DNA from: Mycoplana azooxidifex
Lineage (GTDB): Bacteria; Pseudomonadota; Alphaproteobacteria; Rhizobiales; Rhizobiaceae
Length of the DNA stretch: 64,000 nucleotides
NCBI RefSeq assembly: GCF_014196765.1
Contig: NZ_JACIEE010000003.1
Coordinates: 1 to 64,000, forward strand
Reading direction: 5' to 3'
The position numbers were made by a program, and so were the translations under genes. Below the pieces are notes generated by a model that was not told where the DNA came from, made no database searches, and saw only the letters and a list, made by a program, of their open reading frames with translations. Below, in pieces: positions 1 through 8,786 of this stretch; position 1 is the stretch's first letter; every line of letters begins with the position of its first letter.

Positions 1-44
1 GCATCTTATGGGTGGTGATAGTCATAATACCAACATTACTCCTA

Positions 45-62
45 CCCACTTAGCTAAGTGGG
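45..62. promoter_or_regulatory. 18-bp perfect palindrome downstream of the integrase
   Basis: CCCACTTAGCTAAGTGGG is a perfect dyad, and the arms extend by CTCC/GGAG with a two-base bulge. It lies between the integrase stop (239, minus strand) and the left window edge. It could be a terminator stem, an operator or a recombination or transfer site. No T-tract follows on either strand, so a simple intrinsic terminator is not favoured. Confidence 0.3.
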
Positions 63-238
63 GGAGCATGTCCGGGCCTTTCGGGGGCCAATTCACAAAG
101 AGATGGGCAACTACGTAGGTGCTTGGAGCTGTCCGCGCAACCGAAGCGCCCGCTACGCGCGTATCCAGATTTGTGTGTGAGTGTTTATGTTTAGTACGGA
201 GCGCTTGTGAACCGGCACCTCGATCTAGTGGGGTTCGG

Positions 239-1810
239 TCAGACTGGATACGGAGGAAACTTATCGATAGCCCTCCTCTTCGCCGCGATAGTCACATCGC
301 CATAATTTTCGCCGGCAGTTCGAGCTGCGTGCCCTTGAATCGCGTCGAGCACACGACCGTCTATTCCCACCTCAAGCCCTGTAGTCTTGAAGGCATGCCG
401 CCATCCGTGATTTGGAGATACGCCGTCGGGCACCACACCCTCCCTTTGCAGCCAGTTTGAGATTCGTCCCGAAACCGTCTGTGCCGGGTCTGCTTTTCGA
501 GCGCCCTTCATCGGCGGATAGAACAGCGGCCCGTCCGGCGCAGCCGAAACGAAATCAAGAAAACCCTTCTCGATGATCTGGTTGTGCAAGGGTATGTCGC
601 GATACTGCCGGTTCTTTACTTTGCCGGCGTCCGGTGTGATACGAATATAGGAGATGCCGTTCTCTTCTCGGACATCCTCCTTTCGCAGTTGCGTAATCTC
701 GGAAATACGCGAACCAGTGAACGCACAAATCAATGGCGCCCATTTCTTGGCCGCACTCGTGCCTGGCTTTTCCCGAGTCTGGGAATTGTCAGAATGGGCA
801 GGCACATAGCCCAGTGAGATGTCCAAAACAACGATCGCCTCTTCACGAGTGAACCCCTTCGGCCGGTTAAGAATCTTAGCGGCGACCTTGAGCTTAACTT
901 CCTTTGCGGGGTTAATGGTGATGAGATCATTCGACACCGCCCAGTTCAACACGGCGTTAATGGCGGTCAGATAGACATCACGCACGGTGCGCGGCGAGAG
1001 GGTCGCGAGTTTTGCATCCTTCCATTCAACCAACATCTTTTTCGAGAGTTTTCTGGCGTCGGTTGTTTTCGTAAACTTAATTACGTCTTCAATAATCGGT
1101 CGCCAACGCTTTTCTGCGCCTTCCCCTTTGCCATTGGCTCTGAGCTCATTCATGTAACGATCGAATAGTTCACGGATGAGGACGGGCGCTTCCTCTTCGA
1201 CCGGCACTTCCGCGTTCGCGATCATTGGGTGCACGGGCTTTCCGACAAAATCGCCCTCGTCGCGCTCAGCGAGACGCGCCAGAACCTCCAGTTCGGAAAT
1301 GCACATCGCTCGCGCAACGGCTCGCCACTCCTCGGTTCCGTAGACGACGACCGTATTACCGATCGAGCTGTAGCGCTCTATTCTGTCCCCAAAAAGCTCC
1401 TGAAGGGCGACATCACTAAGCTTGCCTGCAACACCTGCGCGCAATTCGGCGACGTACAGGTCATTGATGCCCACGTTCCACCATAGCAGACTCTGGTTCC
1501 GCCGGACATCATCTTCGGCCAAGCGCTCCTTGTAATGTCGCACCGCCAACTGCTCGACCGACAGGAGGTAGCGTCCTGAAGTGATCGGCTCGCCCTTCGC
1601 TGCCTTTGCCTCCTGTTCGGCGATCGAAATCCGGCTTTGCAGGTTCGCCACCGCACTGTGAAGCCGAGCCAGCGCTTTACGACGGTCGGGACCAAGCGCC
1701 TCTCGGAGCTCTGTTTTGTTGTCCAGAAAAGGACGAAGATTCTTAGGTACTACCAAGCGAGCGAAGTAGCGGCCGTTTCGGTTGAGCAGATATCGAGGTT
1801 GGCGAGCCAT
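239..1810 (-). CDS. tyrosine-type site-specific integrase
   Basis: A 523-residue tyrosine recombinase expected to integrate and excise the element at the neighbouring tRNA gene. The N-terminus (RYLLNRNGRYFARLVVP) resembles the DUF6538 arm domain common in rhizobial integrases. A SAM-like core-binding domain follows at about 210-310. The C-terminal catalytic domain shows the expected set: Arg in FTGSRISEI, His-x-x-Arg in NHGWRHAF, His in IQGHAART, and the Tyr nucleophile in ENYGDV. The ATG at 1810 is chosen because the N-terminal domain starts there; the reading frame is open for 45 more codons upstream, into the tRNA. The domain set looks intact. Substrate site is inferred from position only. 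Confidence 0.93.
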   Translation of the reverse strand: MARQPRYLLNRNGRYFARLVVPKNLRPFLDNKTELREALGPDRRKALARLHSAVANLQSRISIAEQEAKAAKGEPITSGRYLLSVEQLAVRHYKERLAEDDVRRNQSLLWWNVGINDLYVAELRAGVAGKLSDVALQELFGDRIERYSSIGNTVVVYGTEEWRAVARAMCISELEVLARLAERDEGDFVGKPVHPMIANAEVPVEEEAPVLIRELFDRYMNELRANGKGEGAEKRWRPIIEDVIKFTKTTDARKLSKKMLVEWKDAKLATLSPRTVRDVYLTAINAVLNWAVSNDLITINPAKEVKLKVAAKILNRPKGFTREEAIVVLDISLGYVPAHSDNSQTREKPGTSAAKKWAPLICAFTGSRISEITQLRKEDVREENGISYIRITPDAGKVKNRQYRDIPLHNQIIEKGFLDFVSAAPDGPLFYPPMKGARKADPAQTVSGRISNWLQREGVVPDGVSPNHGWRHAFKTTGLEVGIDGRVLDAIQGHAARTAGENYGDVTIAAKRRAIDKFPPYPV

Positions 1811-1900
1811 GAATCTTCCGTCTTGTAACAAGCTTTGTAACGGAAGAATGTACGGAAACCCCTGAAAATCAAGAGCTTCAATGTTTTCAATGGGAAAGAA

Positions 1901-1975
1901 TGGTGCTGCTAGAGAGATTTGAACTCTCGGCCTCTCCCTTACCAAGGGAGTGCTCTACCCCTGAGCTATAGCAGC
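1901..1975 (-). tRNA. tRNA-Thr (anticodon GGT)
   Basis: A full cloverleaf on the minus strand. The acceptor stem GCTGCTA pairs with TAGCAGC, the D arm reads AGCTCAGGGGTAGAGC, the anticodon stem CTCCC/GGGAG encloses loop TTGGTAA with anticodon GGT, the T arm is GAGAGTTCAAATCTCTC, and CCA is encoded at 1901-1903. The integrase gene begins 90 bp beyond its 3' end, which makes this tRNA the likely attachment target. Confidence 0.96.
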
Positions 1976-2132
1976 ATCCGGCGAAGCAGTGTTGCCTGCG
2001 TTCGCGTCGAGCGAGGCGCCTATTGCCATAGTCTCACCCCCTATGCAAGCCGCAAACGCATCATGGGGACAACAAATTCGGCAAAAGCCCGCAGCGCTTT
2101 TGCGAAGGCGCGTTTCGCGCTATCGATGGGCC

Positions 2133-2372
2133 ATGGAGAAGGACGGTAAAACGGGCGGCCGCCGCCGCGAAGAGGGCAAGCGCACGGCGAAGGCGCAGAT
2201 GCCGGAGAGCGATGCGGTGCGTGCACGGGCCGAGGAACGCAAGACGCGCCTTGCCAAGACCTTGCGCGACAACCTCGCCCGCCGCAAGCAGCAGGCGCGC
2301 GCGCGCCGTGCGGGTGACGCCGACGAGACCGAGGGGCTGCCTGCCGCAAAATCGGACGAATCACAGTCATAG
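2133..2372 (+). CDS. small basic hypothetical protein
   Basis: A 79-residue, strongly charged protein (MEKDGKTGGRRREEG...) with a central Arg/Lys/Glu-rich stretch likely to be a single helix (ERKTRLAKTLRDNLARRKQQ). It has no signal peptide or membrane segment. The start at 2133 is where the charged protein-like sequence begins; the frame is open upstream to 1989, but that part reads as non-coding and no good ribosome site is seen. Its place just before murA suits the small conserved proteins seen at this position in rhizobia. Function unknown. Confidence 0.6.
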   Translation: MEKDGKTGGRRREEGKRTAKAQMPESDAVRARAEERKTRLAKTLRDNLARRKQQARARRAGDADETEGLPAAKSDESQS

Positions 2373-2640
2373 AGTGCAACTGCCGCCGCTTCCGGCGCGA
2401 GGGGACAAACGGACATATCGAGATCAGGCCTGCGTTTGCGGCAGGCCCGCCCGAAGGCCGGCCATCGGCATCTCGGAAAGCCTTTTCCTCTCCTGCAGGC
2501 GGTTCATGCACAGCTTCCGGCATTCGCGCCGGGCCGGTCTCCTGCGGGAGGCTTCATTTTTATGCCGCGATGCTCTAAGGAGGCGCCTTCCTCCGAGAGC
2601 CGGTAGATTGAGAAAGGCGGGCGCAGGCCCGTAGGCACAC

Positions 2641-3933
2641 ATGGATCGTATCAGGATTGTAGGCGGCAACGAGCTCAAGGGCGTCATCCCCATCTCCGGC
2701 GCCAAGAATGCGGCGCTGCCGTTGATGATCGCCTCGCTTTTGACCGACGATACGCTGACGCTGGAAAACGTGCCGCATCTCGCCGACGTCGAGCAGCTCA
2801 TCCGCATCCTCGGCAACCATGGCGCCGACATCTCCGTCAACGGCCGCCGGGAACGCCAGAGCGAGGGATACTCCCGCACGATCCACTTCACCTCGCGCAA
2901 CATCGTCGATACGACCGCACCCTACGAGCTGGTCTCGAAGATGCGCGCCAGCTTCTGGGTGATCGGCCCGCTCCTGGCCCGCGAGGGCAAGGCGCGCGTG
3001 TCGCTGCCGGGCGGCTGCGCGATCGGCACGCGTCCGGTCGACCTCTTCATCGAGGGGCTGACGGCGCTCGGCGCGCTGATCGAGATCGACGGCGGCTACA
3101 TCGACGCGAAGGCCCCCGACGGCGGCCTGATCGGCGCCCGCTACACCTTCCCCAAGGTTTCCGTCGGCGCCACGCACGTGATGATGATGGCCGCAACGCT
3201 CGCCCGCGGCACCACCGTCATCGGCAATGCGGCGCGCGAGCCGGAAGTGCAGGACCTCGCCAAGTGCCTGAACGCCATGGGCGCGAAGATCACCGGCGCC
3301 GGGACGAGCACGATCACGATCGAGGGCGTCACCTCGCTTTCCGGCGCGCGCCACCGCGTGCTGCCCGACCGGATCGAGACCGGCACCTATGCCATGGCGG
3401 TCGCCATGACCGGCGGCGACGTCGTGCTCGAGGGCACCGAGATGCACCTGCTCGACACCGCGCTCGAGGCGATCCGCCGCGCCGGCGCCGAGATCTCCAC
3501 GACCGGCAGCGGCATCCACGTGGTGCGCAACGGCGCCGGCATCAAGCCGGTGGATATCGTCACCGACCCCTATCCCGGCTTCCCGACCGACCTGCAGGCG
3601 CAGTTCATGGGGCTGATGACGCGCTCGTCCGGCGTCTCCCACATTACCGAGACGATCTTCGAGAACCGCTTCATGCACGTGCAGGAACTTGCCCGGCTCG
3701 GCGCGAAGATCTCGCTCTCCGGCCAGACCGCCAAGATCGAGGGTGTCGAGCGGCTGCGCGGCGCGCAGGTGATGGCGACCGATCTTCGGGCTTCCGTCTC
3801 GCTCGTCATCGCCGGCTTAGCTGCCGAAGGCGAGACGATGGTTTCGCGCGTGTACCATCTCGACCGCGGCTTCGAGCGGCTGGAAGAAAAGCTGAACCGC
3901 TGCGGCGCCTCGGTGGAACGCGTCAGCGACTGA
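2641..3933 (+). CDS. murA: UDP-N-acetylglucosamine 1-carboxyvinyltransferase
   Basis: MurA (430 aa) transfers enolpyruvate from PEP to UDP-GlcNAc, the first committed step of peptidoglycan synthesis, in the cytoplasm. The N-terminus [20 protein letters not shown] and the early SGAKNAALP motif are typical of EPSP-synthase-fold enzymes. The catalytic loop has Cys126 in [12 protein letters not shown], the residue that fosfomycin alkylates in this family. The C-terminal [14 protein letters not shown] motif is present. Length is normal. It leads the conserved murA-DUF2948-hisD block. A 268-bp leader lies upstream and an inverted repeat follows the stop. Confidence 0.98.
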   Translation: MDRIRIVGGNELKGVIPISGAKNAALPLMIASLLTDDTLTLENVPHLADVEQLIRILGNHGADISVNGRRERQSEGYSRTIHFTSRNIVDTTAPYELVSKMRASFWVIGPLLAREGKARVSLPGGCAIGTRPVDLFIEGLTALGALIEIDGGYIDAKAPDGGLIGARYTFPKVSVGATHVMMMAATLARGTTVIGNAAREPEVQDLAKCLNAMGAKITGAGTSTITIEGVTSLSGARHRVLPDRIETGTYAMAVAMTGGDVVLEGTEMHLLDTALEAIRRAGAEISTTGSGIHVVRNGAGIKPVDIVTDPYPGFPTDLQAQFMGLMTRSSGVSHITETIFENRFMHVQELARLGAKISLSGQTAKIEGVERLRGAQVMATDLRASVSLVIAGLAAEGETMVSRVYHLDRGFERLEEKLNRCGASVERVSD

Positions 3934-3945
3934 CGGACCGGCAAG

Positions 3946-3979
3946 GCCATGCCCGCGAAGCGCATGCGGCGGGCATGGC
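3946..3979 (+). terminator. hairpin after murA
   Basis: GCCATGCCCGC and GCGGGCATGGC form a perfect 11-bp stem around a 12-nt loop, starting 13 nt after the murA stop. No run of T follows, so it may be an attenuator or an RNA-stabilising stem and not a full intrinsic terminator. Confidence 0.4.
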
Positions 3980-4241
3980 ATGAAAACGCCCCCGCATTGC
4001 CGCAGATCTGCGACAGGACCCCTCGCCTGCCTATTGTTACACCGGCAGGATTGCTGTCGGCTGCACCCGTGCGCAGTTGCGCTCGCCCGCTTCCCGTCCT
4101 ATTTCCTGAACTGAACGGAAACAGGCGGCATGCCCGCTGGCCTTGCCGCACGTCACCCGATGGCACCGGGCGGCCGGCCAGCCGGCGGAGCGCGATGCCG
4201 GGAATTCAGGCGCGGCCGGGAGGCTGCCGAAAAGGAGTATC

Positions 4242-4679
4242 ATGGACAGTCTGAAGCTGCTGGCCCTCGACGGGGACGATCTTGCGGTCGTTTCCGCGCA
4301 TCTGCAGGACGCCGTGTTCAAGGCCGGCGACGTCAGCTGGGATGCCCGGCTCGGCGTGTTCTCGCTCGCGGTCAACCGCTTCGTCTGGGAAACGGCCGGA
4401 TCGCGCGGCAAGGCTTTCGAGCGCCGGCGTGCCATGATCGCCTTCAAGCGCGTGCGTGCCGTGCGTGCGATCGGCATCGATCGCAGCGACCGCGACGCGG
4501 TCCTCTCCCTGCTGGCGATCCGGTTCGTCCCCGAAGGCGAGGGGCCGGAAGGGACGGTGGAGCTGGTCATGGCGGGCGACGCCCAGTTCGCGCTCGACGT
4601 CGAATGCATCGAGAGCCAGCTCGCCGATACCGGCGGGGCGTGGGAAACGGGCTTGAAACCGCATCATCCGGCAAGCTAG
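4242..4679 (+). CDS. DUF2948 family protein
   Basis: A 145-residue soluble protein (MDSLKLLALDGDDLAVVSAHLQD...) that matches the DUF2948 family found between murA and hisD in rhizobia and relatives. A strong AAAGGAG site sits 6 nt before the ATG, which fixes the start. Charged motifs such as VNRFVWE and FKRVRAVR recur in the family, but no catalytic signature is recognised. Co-orientation with hisD, 121 bp downstream, suggests a shared transcript. Function unknown. Confidence 0.85.
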   Translation: MDSLKLLALDGDDLAVVSAHLQDAVFKAGDVSWDARLGVFSLAVNRFVWETAGSRGKAFERRRAMIAFKRVRAVRAIGIDRSDRDAVLSLLAIRFVPEGEGPEGTVELVMAGDAQFALDVECIESQLADTGGAWETGLKPHHPAS

Positions 4680-4800
4680 AGCATTGAGGCATCGTCCGCC
4701 GGCCTCGCAATGCCGCGCGACGGGACGCATGGGTGTCCTCGCACCCCTACCAGCCAGGCAGGGCGGGGATCTTCCCGCGACACGACAGGACGATTGAACA

Positions 4801-6099
4801 GTGGCGATCAGGCTTGATTATCGCGACGGCGACTTCGAAAAGCGGTTTGCCGCCTTTCTCACCACCAAGCGCGAGGTGTCGGAGGACGTGAACGCCACGG
4901 TCCGCGCCATCATCGACGACGTGCGCGAGAACGGCGACCGGGCGCTCGCAGCCTACACGCTGCGCTTCGACGGGCTCGATTTCGACACCGTGCCGATGCG
5001 CGTTACCGCGGACGAGATCGAGGCCGCCTTCCGCGCGACGCCGGCTGCGGTGGTGTCCGCGCTGGAACTCGCTTCGAAGCGCATCGAGAAACACCACGCC
5101 CGCCAGCTGCCGAAGGACGACATCTACGAGGACGACATCGGCGTCGGCCTCGGATCGCGCTGGACGGCGATCGACGCGGTCGGGCTCTATGTGCCGGGCG
5201 GCACCGCCAGCTACCCGAGCTCGGTGCTCATGAACGCCGTGCCGGCCAGGGTCGCCGGTGTGCCGCGCATTGTCATGGTGGTGCCGGCCAGGGACGGTGC
5301 GATCAACCCGGCGGTGCTGGCGGCGGCGAAGATCGCCGGCATCGACGAGATATATCGCATCGGCGGCGCACAGGCCGTGGCCGCCCTTGCCTACGGCACC
5401 GAGACGATCGCGCCCGTCGCCAAGATCACCGGCCCCGGCAACGCCTTTGTCGCCGCCGCCAAGCGCCAGGTCTTCGGAACGGTGGGCATCGACATGATCG
5501 CGGGGCCTTCCGAGGTGCTGGTGATCGCCGACGGCGAGAACGACCCGGACTGGCTGGCAGCCGACCTCCTGGCCCAGGCAGAGCACGACCGCGGCGCGCA
5601 GGCGATCCTGATCACCGACAGCGCCGAACTCGCCGACGCGGTCGAGGCGGCCGTGACCCGCCAGTTGAAGACGCTGGAACGTTCGGAAACGGCTGAAGCC
5701 AGCTGGCGTGATTTCGGCGCGATCATCCTGGTGCCGGACCTGGAAAATTCCGTGCCTCTCGCCAACCGCATCGCCGCCGAGCACCTGGAGATCGCGACAT
5801 CCGATCCCGACGCCTTCCTGCCGAAGATCCGCAATGCCGGGGCGATCTTCGTCGGCCGGCATACGCCCGAGGTGATCGGCGACTATGTCGGCGGCTCCAA
5901 CCACGTGCTGCCGACGGCGCGTTCGGCCCGCTTCTCCTCCGGGCTGTCGGTGCTCGACTACATGAAGCGCACCTCGATCCTGCGCCTCGGCCCCGAGCAG
6001 TTGCGCACGCTGGGGCCTGCGGCGGTGACACTCGCCGAGGCCGAGGGGCTCGGCGCGCATGCGCGTTCCGTTTCCATCCGCCTCAACCCCGGAGGATGA
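4801..6099 (+). CDS. hisD: histidinol dehydrogenase
   Basis: HisD (432 aa) catalyses the last two steps of histidine synthesis, oxidising L-histidinol to L-histidine with two NAD and a zinc ion. Family motifs are clear: the [16 protein letters not shown] loop, [11 protein letters not shown], the active-site [12 protein letters not shown] (Glu-His pair), and GGSNHVLPT. The start is GTG at 4801, which gives the normal N-terminus [12 protein letters not shown]. It stops 7 bp before the UPF0262 gene, so the two are probably co-transcribed. No other his gene is nearby. Confidence 0.97.
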   Translation: MAIRLDYRDGDFEKRFAAFLTTKREVSEDVNATVRAIIDDVRENGDRALAAYTLRFDGLDFDTVPMRVTADEIEAAFRATPAAVVSALELASKRIEKHHARQLPKDDIYEDDIGVGLGSRWTAIDAVGLYVPGGTASYPSSVLMNAVPARVAGVPRIVMVVPARDGAINPAVLAAAKIAGIDEIYRIGGAQAVAALAYGTETIAPVAKITGPGNAFVAAAKRQVFGTVGIDMIAGPSEVLVIADGENDPDWLAADLLAQAEHDRGAQAILITDSAELADAVEAAVTRQLKTLERSETAEASWRDFGAIILVPDLENSVPLANRIAAEHLEIATSDPDAFLPKIRNAGAIFVGRHTPEVIGDYVGGSNHVLPTARSARFSSGLSVLDYMKRTSILRLGPEQLRTLGPAAVTLAEAEGLGAHARSVSIRLNPGG

Positions 6100-6106
6100 T
6101 GGAGGG

Positions 6107-6583
6107 ATGACGAGGATGCCCGCCTTCCGACTGTGCGACGTGGTGCTGGACGAGACGATCGGCCGTGCCACCCCGGACGTCGAGCACGAGCGGGCGGTGG
6201 CGATCTTCGACCTGATCGAGGAGAACTCCTTCGAGCCGGTCGGCCATACCGGCGGCCCCTACCGGCTCAACCTGTCGCTGATGGATTCGAAGCTGATCTT
6301 CGCCATCACCACCGAAGACGGCGGGGCGGTCGCCACCCACATCCTGTCGCTGACGCCCTTCCGGCGGATCGTGAAGGACTATTTCCTGATCTGCGAAAGC
6401 TACTACCAGGCGATCCGCTCGGCCACGCCAAGCCAGATCGAGGCGATCGACATGGGCCGGCGCGGCATCCACAACGACGGCTCGCAGACGCTGTTGGATC
6501 GGCTTTCCGGCAAGATCAAGCTCGATTTCGACACCGCGCGGCGGCTCTTCACGCTGGTCTGCGTGCTCTATTGGCGCGGGTGA
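6107..6583 (+). CDS. UPF0262 family protein
   Basis: A 158-residue protein with the UPF0262 pattern ([16 protein letters not shown]...[10 protein letters not shown]...NSFEP...GPYRLNLS). The length equals that usual for the family. The start ATG at 6107 follows a GGAGG-rich stretch overlapping the hisD stop. This family is regularly found between hisD and a low-molecular-weight phosphatase gene in Rhizobiales. Biochemical role unknown. Confidence 0.9.
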   Translation: MTRMPAFRLCDVVLDETIGRATPDVEHERAVAIFDLIEENSFEPVGHTGGPYRLNLSLMDSKLIFAITTEDGGAVATHILSLTPFRRIVKDYFLICESYYQAIRSATPSQIEAIDMGRRGIHNDGSQTLLDRLSGKIKLDFDTARRLFTLVCVLYWRG

Positions 6584-6588
6584 ACGCC

Positions 6589-7065
6589 ATGAGCGCGCTG
6601 GAGACGGACAAGGGGCAGGCGACGACGCGGAGCCCCGGCTCGGTGCTTTTCATGTGCCGGATGAATGCGGTGCGCTCGCCCATGGCCGAGGCGATCGCCC
6701 GGAGTGTTCTGCCGGCGGGCACCTACGTGGCGTCCGCGGGTATCCGCCCCGGCGAGCGCGATCCCTTCGTCCAGGCGGTGCTGGAGGAGGTGGGGCTGTC
6801 GATCGAGCGTCACCTGCCGCGTTCGCTGGAGGAGTTGGAGGACGACTATTTCGACCTGATCGTGACGCTCGCCCCTGAGGCGCACCACGCAGCGCTCGAA
6901 CTGACCCGGTCGAGCGCCGTCGAGGTGATCTACTGGCCGACCCCCGATCCGACGGTCGCCACCGGCACGCGCGAGCAGATCCTTTCGTCCTATCGCGAGG
7001 TCAGGAACCACCTCGCGGCACTGATCGAGAGGCGGCTCGGCCCCCGCATATCCGTTTCCTCTTGA
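6589..7065 (+). CDS. low-molecular-weight protein-tyrosine-phosphatase-like protein
   Basis: A 158-residue protein of the LMW phosphatase/arsenate-reductase fold. The phosphate loop is C-x5-R with SP next (FMCRMNAVRSPMAEAIA), and a DPT motif that usually carries the general acid follows near the end (YWPTPDPTVATG). The ATG lies 6 nt after the UPF0262 stop; an in-frame GTG three codons earlier is an alternative start. It is the last gene before infA, which has its own leader. The physiological substrate cannot be read from sequence. Confidence 0.85.
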   Translation: MSALETDKGQATTRSPGSVLFMCRMNAVRSPMAEAIARSVLPAGTYVASAGIRPGERDPFVQAVLEEVGLSIERHLPRSLEELEDDYFDLIVTLAPEAHHAALELTRSSAVEVIYWPTPDPTVATGTREQILSSYREVRNHLAALIERRLGPRISVSS

Positions 7066-7204
7066 ATAAACCTAGGGGCCGGCACACGCATGTGAAGAAA
7101 GCCGGATCATTGGTGTTCACAAAACACCCTCTATTGTGTAGTTTCCGGCAAAATTTCGGCCGGCGGCATCCTGCTGCCCGCCAACGAAGGATCACCACCG
7201 CAAT

Positions 7205-7423
7205 ATGGCAAAAGAAGAAGTCCTTGAATTCCCGGGTGTCGTTACGGAACTGCTGCCGAACGCAACCTTCCGCGTCAAGCTCGAGAACGAGCACGAGATC
7301 ATCGCGCACACGGCCGGCCGCATGCGCAAGAACCGCATCCGCGTGCTCGCCGGCGACAAGGTGCTCGTCGAGATGACGCCCTACGACCTGACCAAGGGCC
7401 GCATCACCTACCGCTTCAAGTAA
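7205..7423 (+). CDS. infA: translation initiation factor IF-1
   Basis: IF-1, 72 aa, a single S1/OB-fold domain that binds the 30S A site with IF-2 and IF-3. The sequence [19 protein letters not shown]...[19 protein letters not shown]...[13 protein letters not shown] is a near-universal match. The 139-bp leader contains an inverted repeat (GGTGTT...AACACC, about 7110-7126), which may be regulatory. maf follows 51 bp downstream. Confidence 0.98.
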   Translation: MAKEEVLEFPGVVTELLPNATFRVKLENEHEIIAHTAGRMRKNRIRVLAGDKVLVEMTPYDLTKGRITYRFK

Positions 7424-7474
7424 GCCTGTCCTTCAGCGCTCCGCCGAGCGCGCACCCGACTCCCTCGAGGTTCC

Positions 7475-8095
7475 ATGGAATTCGCCCACAAGCTCATCCT
7501 GGCATCCGGCTCGCCGCGCCGCGTCGAGCTTCTGGCACAGATGGGCATCGAGCCCGACCGACTGATGCCGATGGACATCGACGAGACGCCGAAGAAATCC
7601 GAGCATCCGCGCTCGCTGGCACGGCGGCTTTGCACCGGCAAGGCGGAGGCGGCCCTGGCCGCGATCAAGGGCGATCCGGCCGCCGAAGGCGGCTACATCC
7701 TCGCCGCCGACACCGTGGTCGCGGTCGGGCGGCGCATCGTGCCGAAGTGTGACATGGTCGACGAGGCCGCAAGCGCCCTGCATCTGCTCTCCGGTCGCAG
7801 CCACCGCGTCTTCACCGGCATTTGCCTGATCACCCCGGACAAAAAGGTGCGCCAGCGCATCATCGATACTAAAGTCCGCTTCAAGCGGCTTTCCGGCCTC
7901 GACATCGAGAGCTATCTCGCCTCCGGCCAGTGGCGCGGCAAGGCGGGCGGCTATGCGATCCAGGGGATCGCCGGCAGCTTCGTCGTCAAGCTGGTGGGGT
8001 CCTATACGAACGTGGTCGGGCTGCCGCTGCAGGAGACGCTGTCCCTGCTCGTCGGCGAAGGATACGATGTCCACCGCCGCTGGTCGGAGGGTTGA
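7475..8095 (+). CDS. maf: Maf-like nucleotide pyrophosphatase
   Basis: A Maf/YceF-family protein of 206 aa; characterised members hydrolyse non-canonical or modified nucleoside triphosphates. The N-terminal [18 protein letters not shown] motif is the phosphate-binding signature, ADTVVAVG holds the catalytic Asp, and [13 protein letters not shown] is the usual C-terminal block. The start follows CGAGG at normal spacing. It ends 4 bp before the yacG start, so the two form an operon, an arrangement shared with other rhizobia. Confidence 0.96.
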   Translation: MEFAHKLILASGSPRRVELLAQMGIEPDRLMPMDIDETPKKSEHPRSLARRLCTGKAEAALAAIKGDPAAEGGYILAADTVVAVGRRIVPKCDMVDEAASALHLLSGRSHRVFTGICLITPDKKVRQRIIDTKVRFKRLSGLDIESYLASGQWRGKAGGYAIQGIAGSFVVKLVGSYTNVVGLPLQETLSLLVGEGYDVHRRWSEG

Positions 8096-8099
8096 GACT

Positions 8100-8307
8100 G
8101 TGAGTGACGGCATGGACAAGCCGAAGGCAAAGGTCGCCCCCCTGCGCAAGACCCACCCCTGCCCCGAATGCGGCCGCCAGTCGGTCCGCGACCACTACCC
8201 GTTCTGCTCGGAGCGCTGCCGCAGCCTCCGATCTCAACCGGTGGCTCTCCGGCTCCTACACCATCCCCGTCAGCGACGACGAGGCGCAAGCCGGCGAGAA
8301 CGACTGA
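8100..8307 (+). pseudogene. yacG: DNA gyrase inhibitor YacG, frameshifted
   Basis: YacG is a small zinc protein that binds GyrB and inhibits gyrase. The first part reads VSDGMDKPKAK...THPCPECGRQSVRDHYPFCSERCRS, with all four zinc-binding Cys (CPEC...CSERC). The family-typical continuation DLNRWLSGSYTIPVSDDE is present but in the next frame. Removing one base in the CCTCC stretch at 8225-8229 restores a single protein ending at 8307. The upstream frame alone would run on with unrelated residues. Start is GTG at 8100, or ATG at 8112. This is either a real mutation or a one-base read error; conservation on both sides of the shift favours error or a very recent event. Confidence 0.85.
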
Positions 8308-8441
8308 CACGGACACCCACCAGGTCCGTCCGCATCCCCGTCACGGGGCCCGCACGACCGCGCGCAACCACCAGAAAAGCCGAACCTTTTCCGACACTTG
8401 AGAGCCCGCACTTTTTCACGTCGAAAATCTGTCATGGGGGC

Positions 8442-8469
8442 TGGACACGATCGAGCAAGATGCTATAAC
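8442..8469 (+). promoter_or_regulatory. sigma-70 promoter for tRNA-Phe
   Basis: TGGACA and TATAAC are separated by 16 bp and end 62 bp before the tRNA. Both are close to the housekeeping consensus. Confidence 0.55.
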
Positions 8470-8531
8470 CCCGCTCGCTTCCGGGGCGAAACCAAACGCC
8501 CCACGGGTTTTGCAACGAAACCCAGCCGGAT

Positions 8532-8607
8532 GCCCGGATAGCTCAGTTGGTAGAGCAGCGGATTGAAAATCCGCGTGTCGGTGGTTCAAATCCGCCTCCG
8601 GGCACCA
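8532..8607 (+). tRNA. tRNA-Phe (anticodon GAA)
   Basis: A complete cloverleaf: acceptor stem GCCCGGA/TCCGGGC, D arm AGCTCAGTTGGTAGAGC, anticodon stem CGGAT/ATCCG with loop TGAAA and anticodon GAA, T arm GGTGGTTCAAATCCGCC, and encoded CCA. It closes the housekeeping block. Confidence 0.97.
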
Positions 8608-8696
8608 TTTTCAAGCTTGTTCTCTCATCATTTGCCTCGGCCTTCGGCTCCAATGCTCCGGAACGCATTGGTCAATACGGCCGCATCATTTTTCCA

Positions 8697-8739
8697 GTTG
8701 CAATCATGTACCCCTAAGGGTTGCAGCCAATTGGTTGCA
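8697..8739 (+). promoter_or_regulatory. three GTTGCA direct repeats upstream of the RTX gene
   Basis: GTTGCA at 8697-8702 and GGTTGCA at 8719-8725 and 8733-8739 lie in the same orientation 48-90 bp before the RTX start. The last two are 14 bp apart. They could be tandem sites for a transcription factor. No promoter elements are clear between them. Confidence 0.3.
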
Positions 8740-8786
8740 TGCCTACAGTCCCGCGCGATGCGAATCGATGAGATAGGGGATCGACC

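Larger units (their letters stand above)
1..1911. mobile_element. right end of a tRNA-Thr-integrated element (partial)
   Basis: The stretch holds a tyrosine recombinase gene and 238 bp of unassigned DNA beyond its stop codon, and ends at the 3' end of a tRNA-Thr gene. An integrase next to a tRNA 3' end, reading away from it, is the classic layout of an integrative element or genomic island. The expected core attachment site is the tRNA T-arm and acceptor end, about 1901-1925. The housekeeping block begins directly on the other side of the tRNA. Only this end is inside the window, so size, cargo and the second attachment site are unknown. No phage structural or conjugation gene is visible. Confidence 0.55.

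Noticed and set aside
1-24. possible gene start on the minus strand (ATG at 24, then ACT ATC ACC ACC)
   Set aside because: Only eight codons are inside the window and the nearest GGAG is too far from the ATG; cannot be supported.
4747-6171. 474-codon open frame antisense to hisD
   Set aside because: hisD is certain by motifs; the antisense frame is a high-GC artefact.
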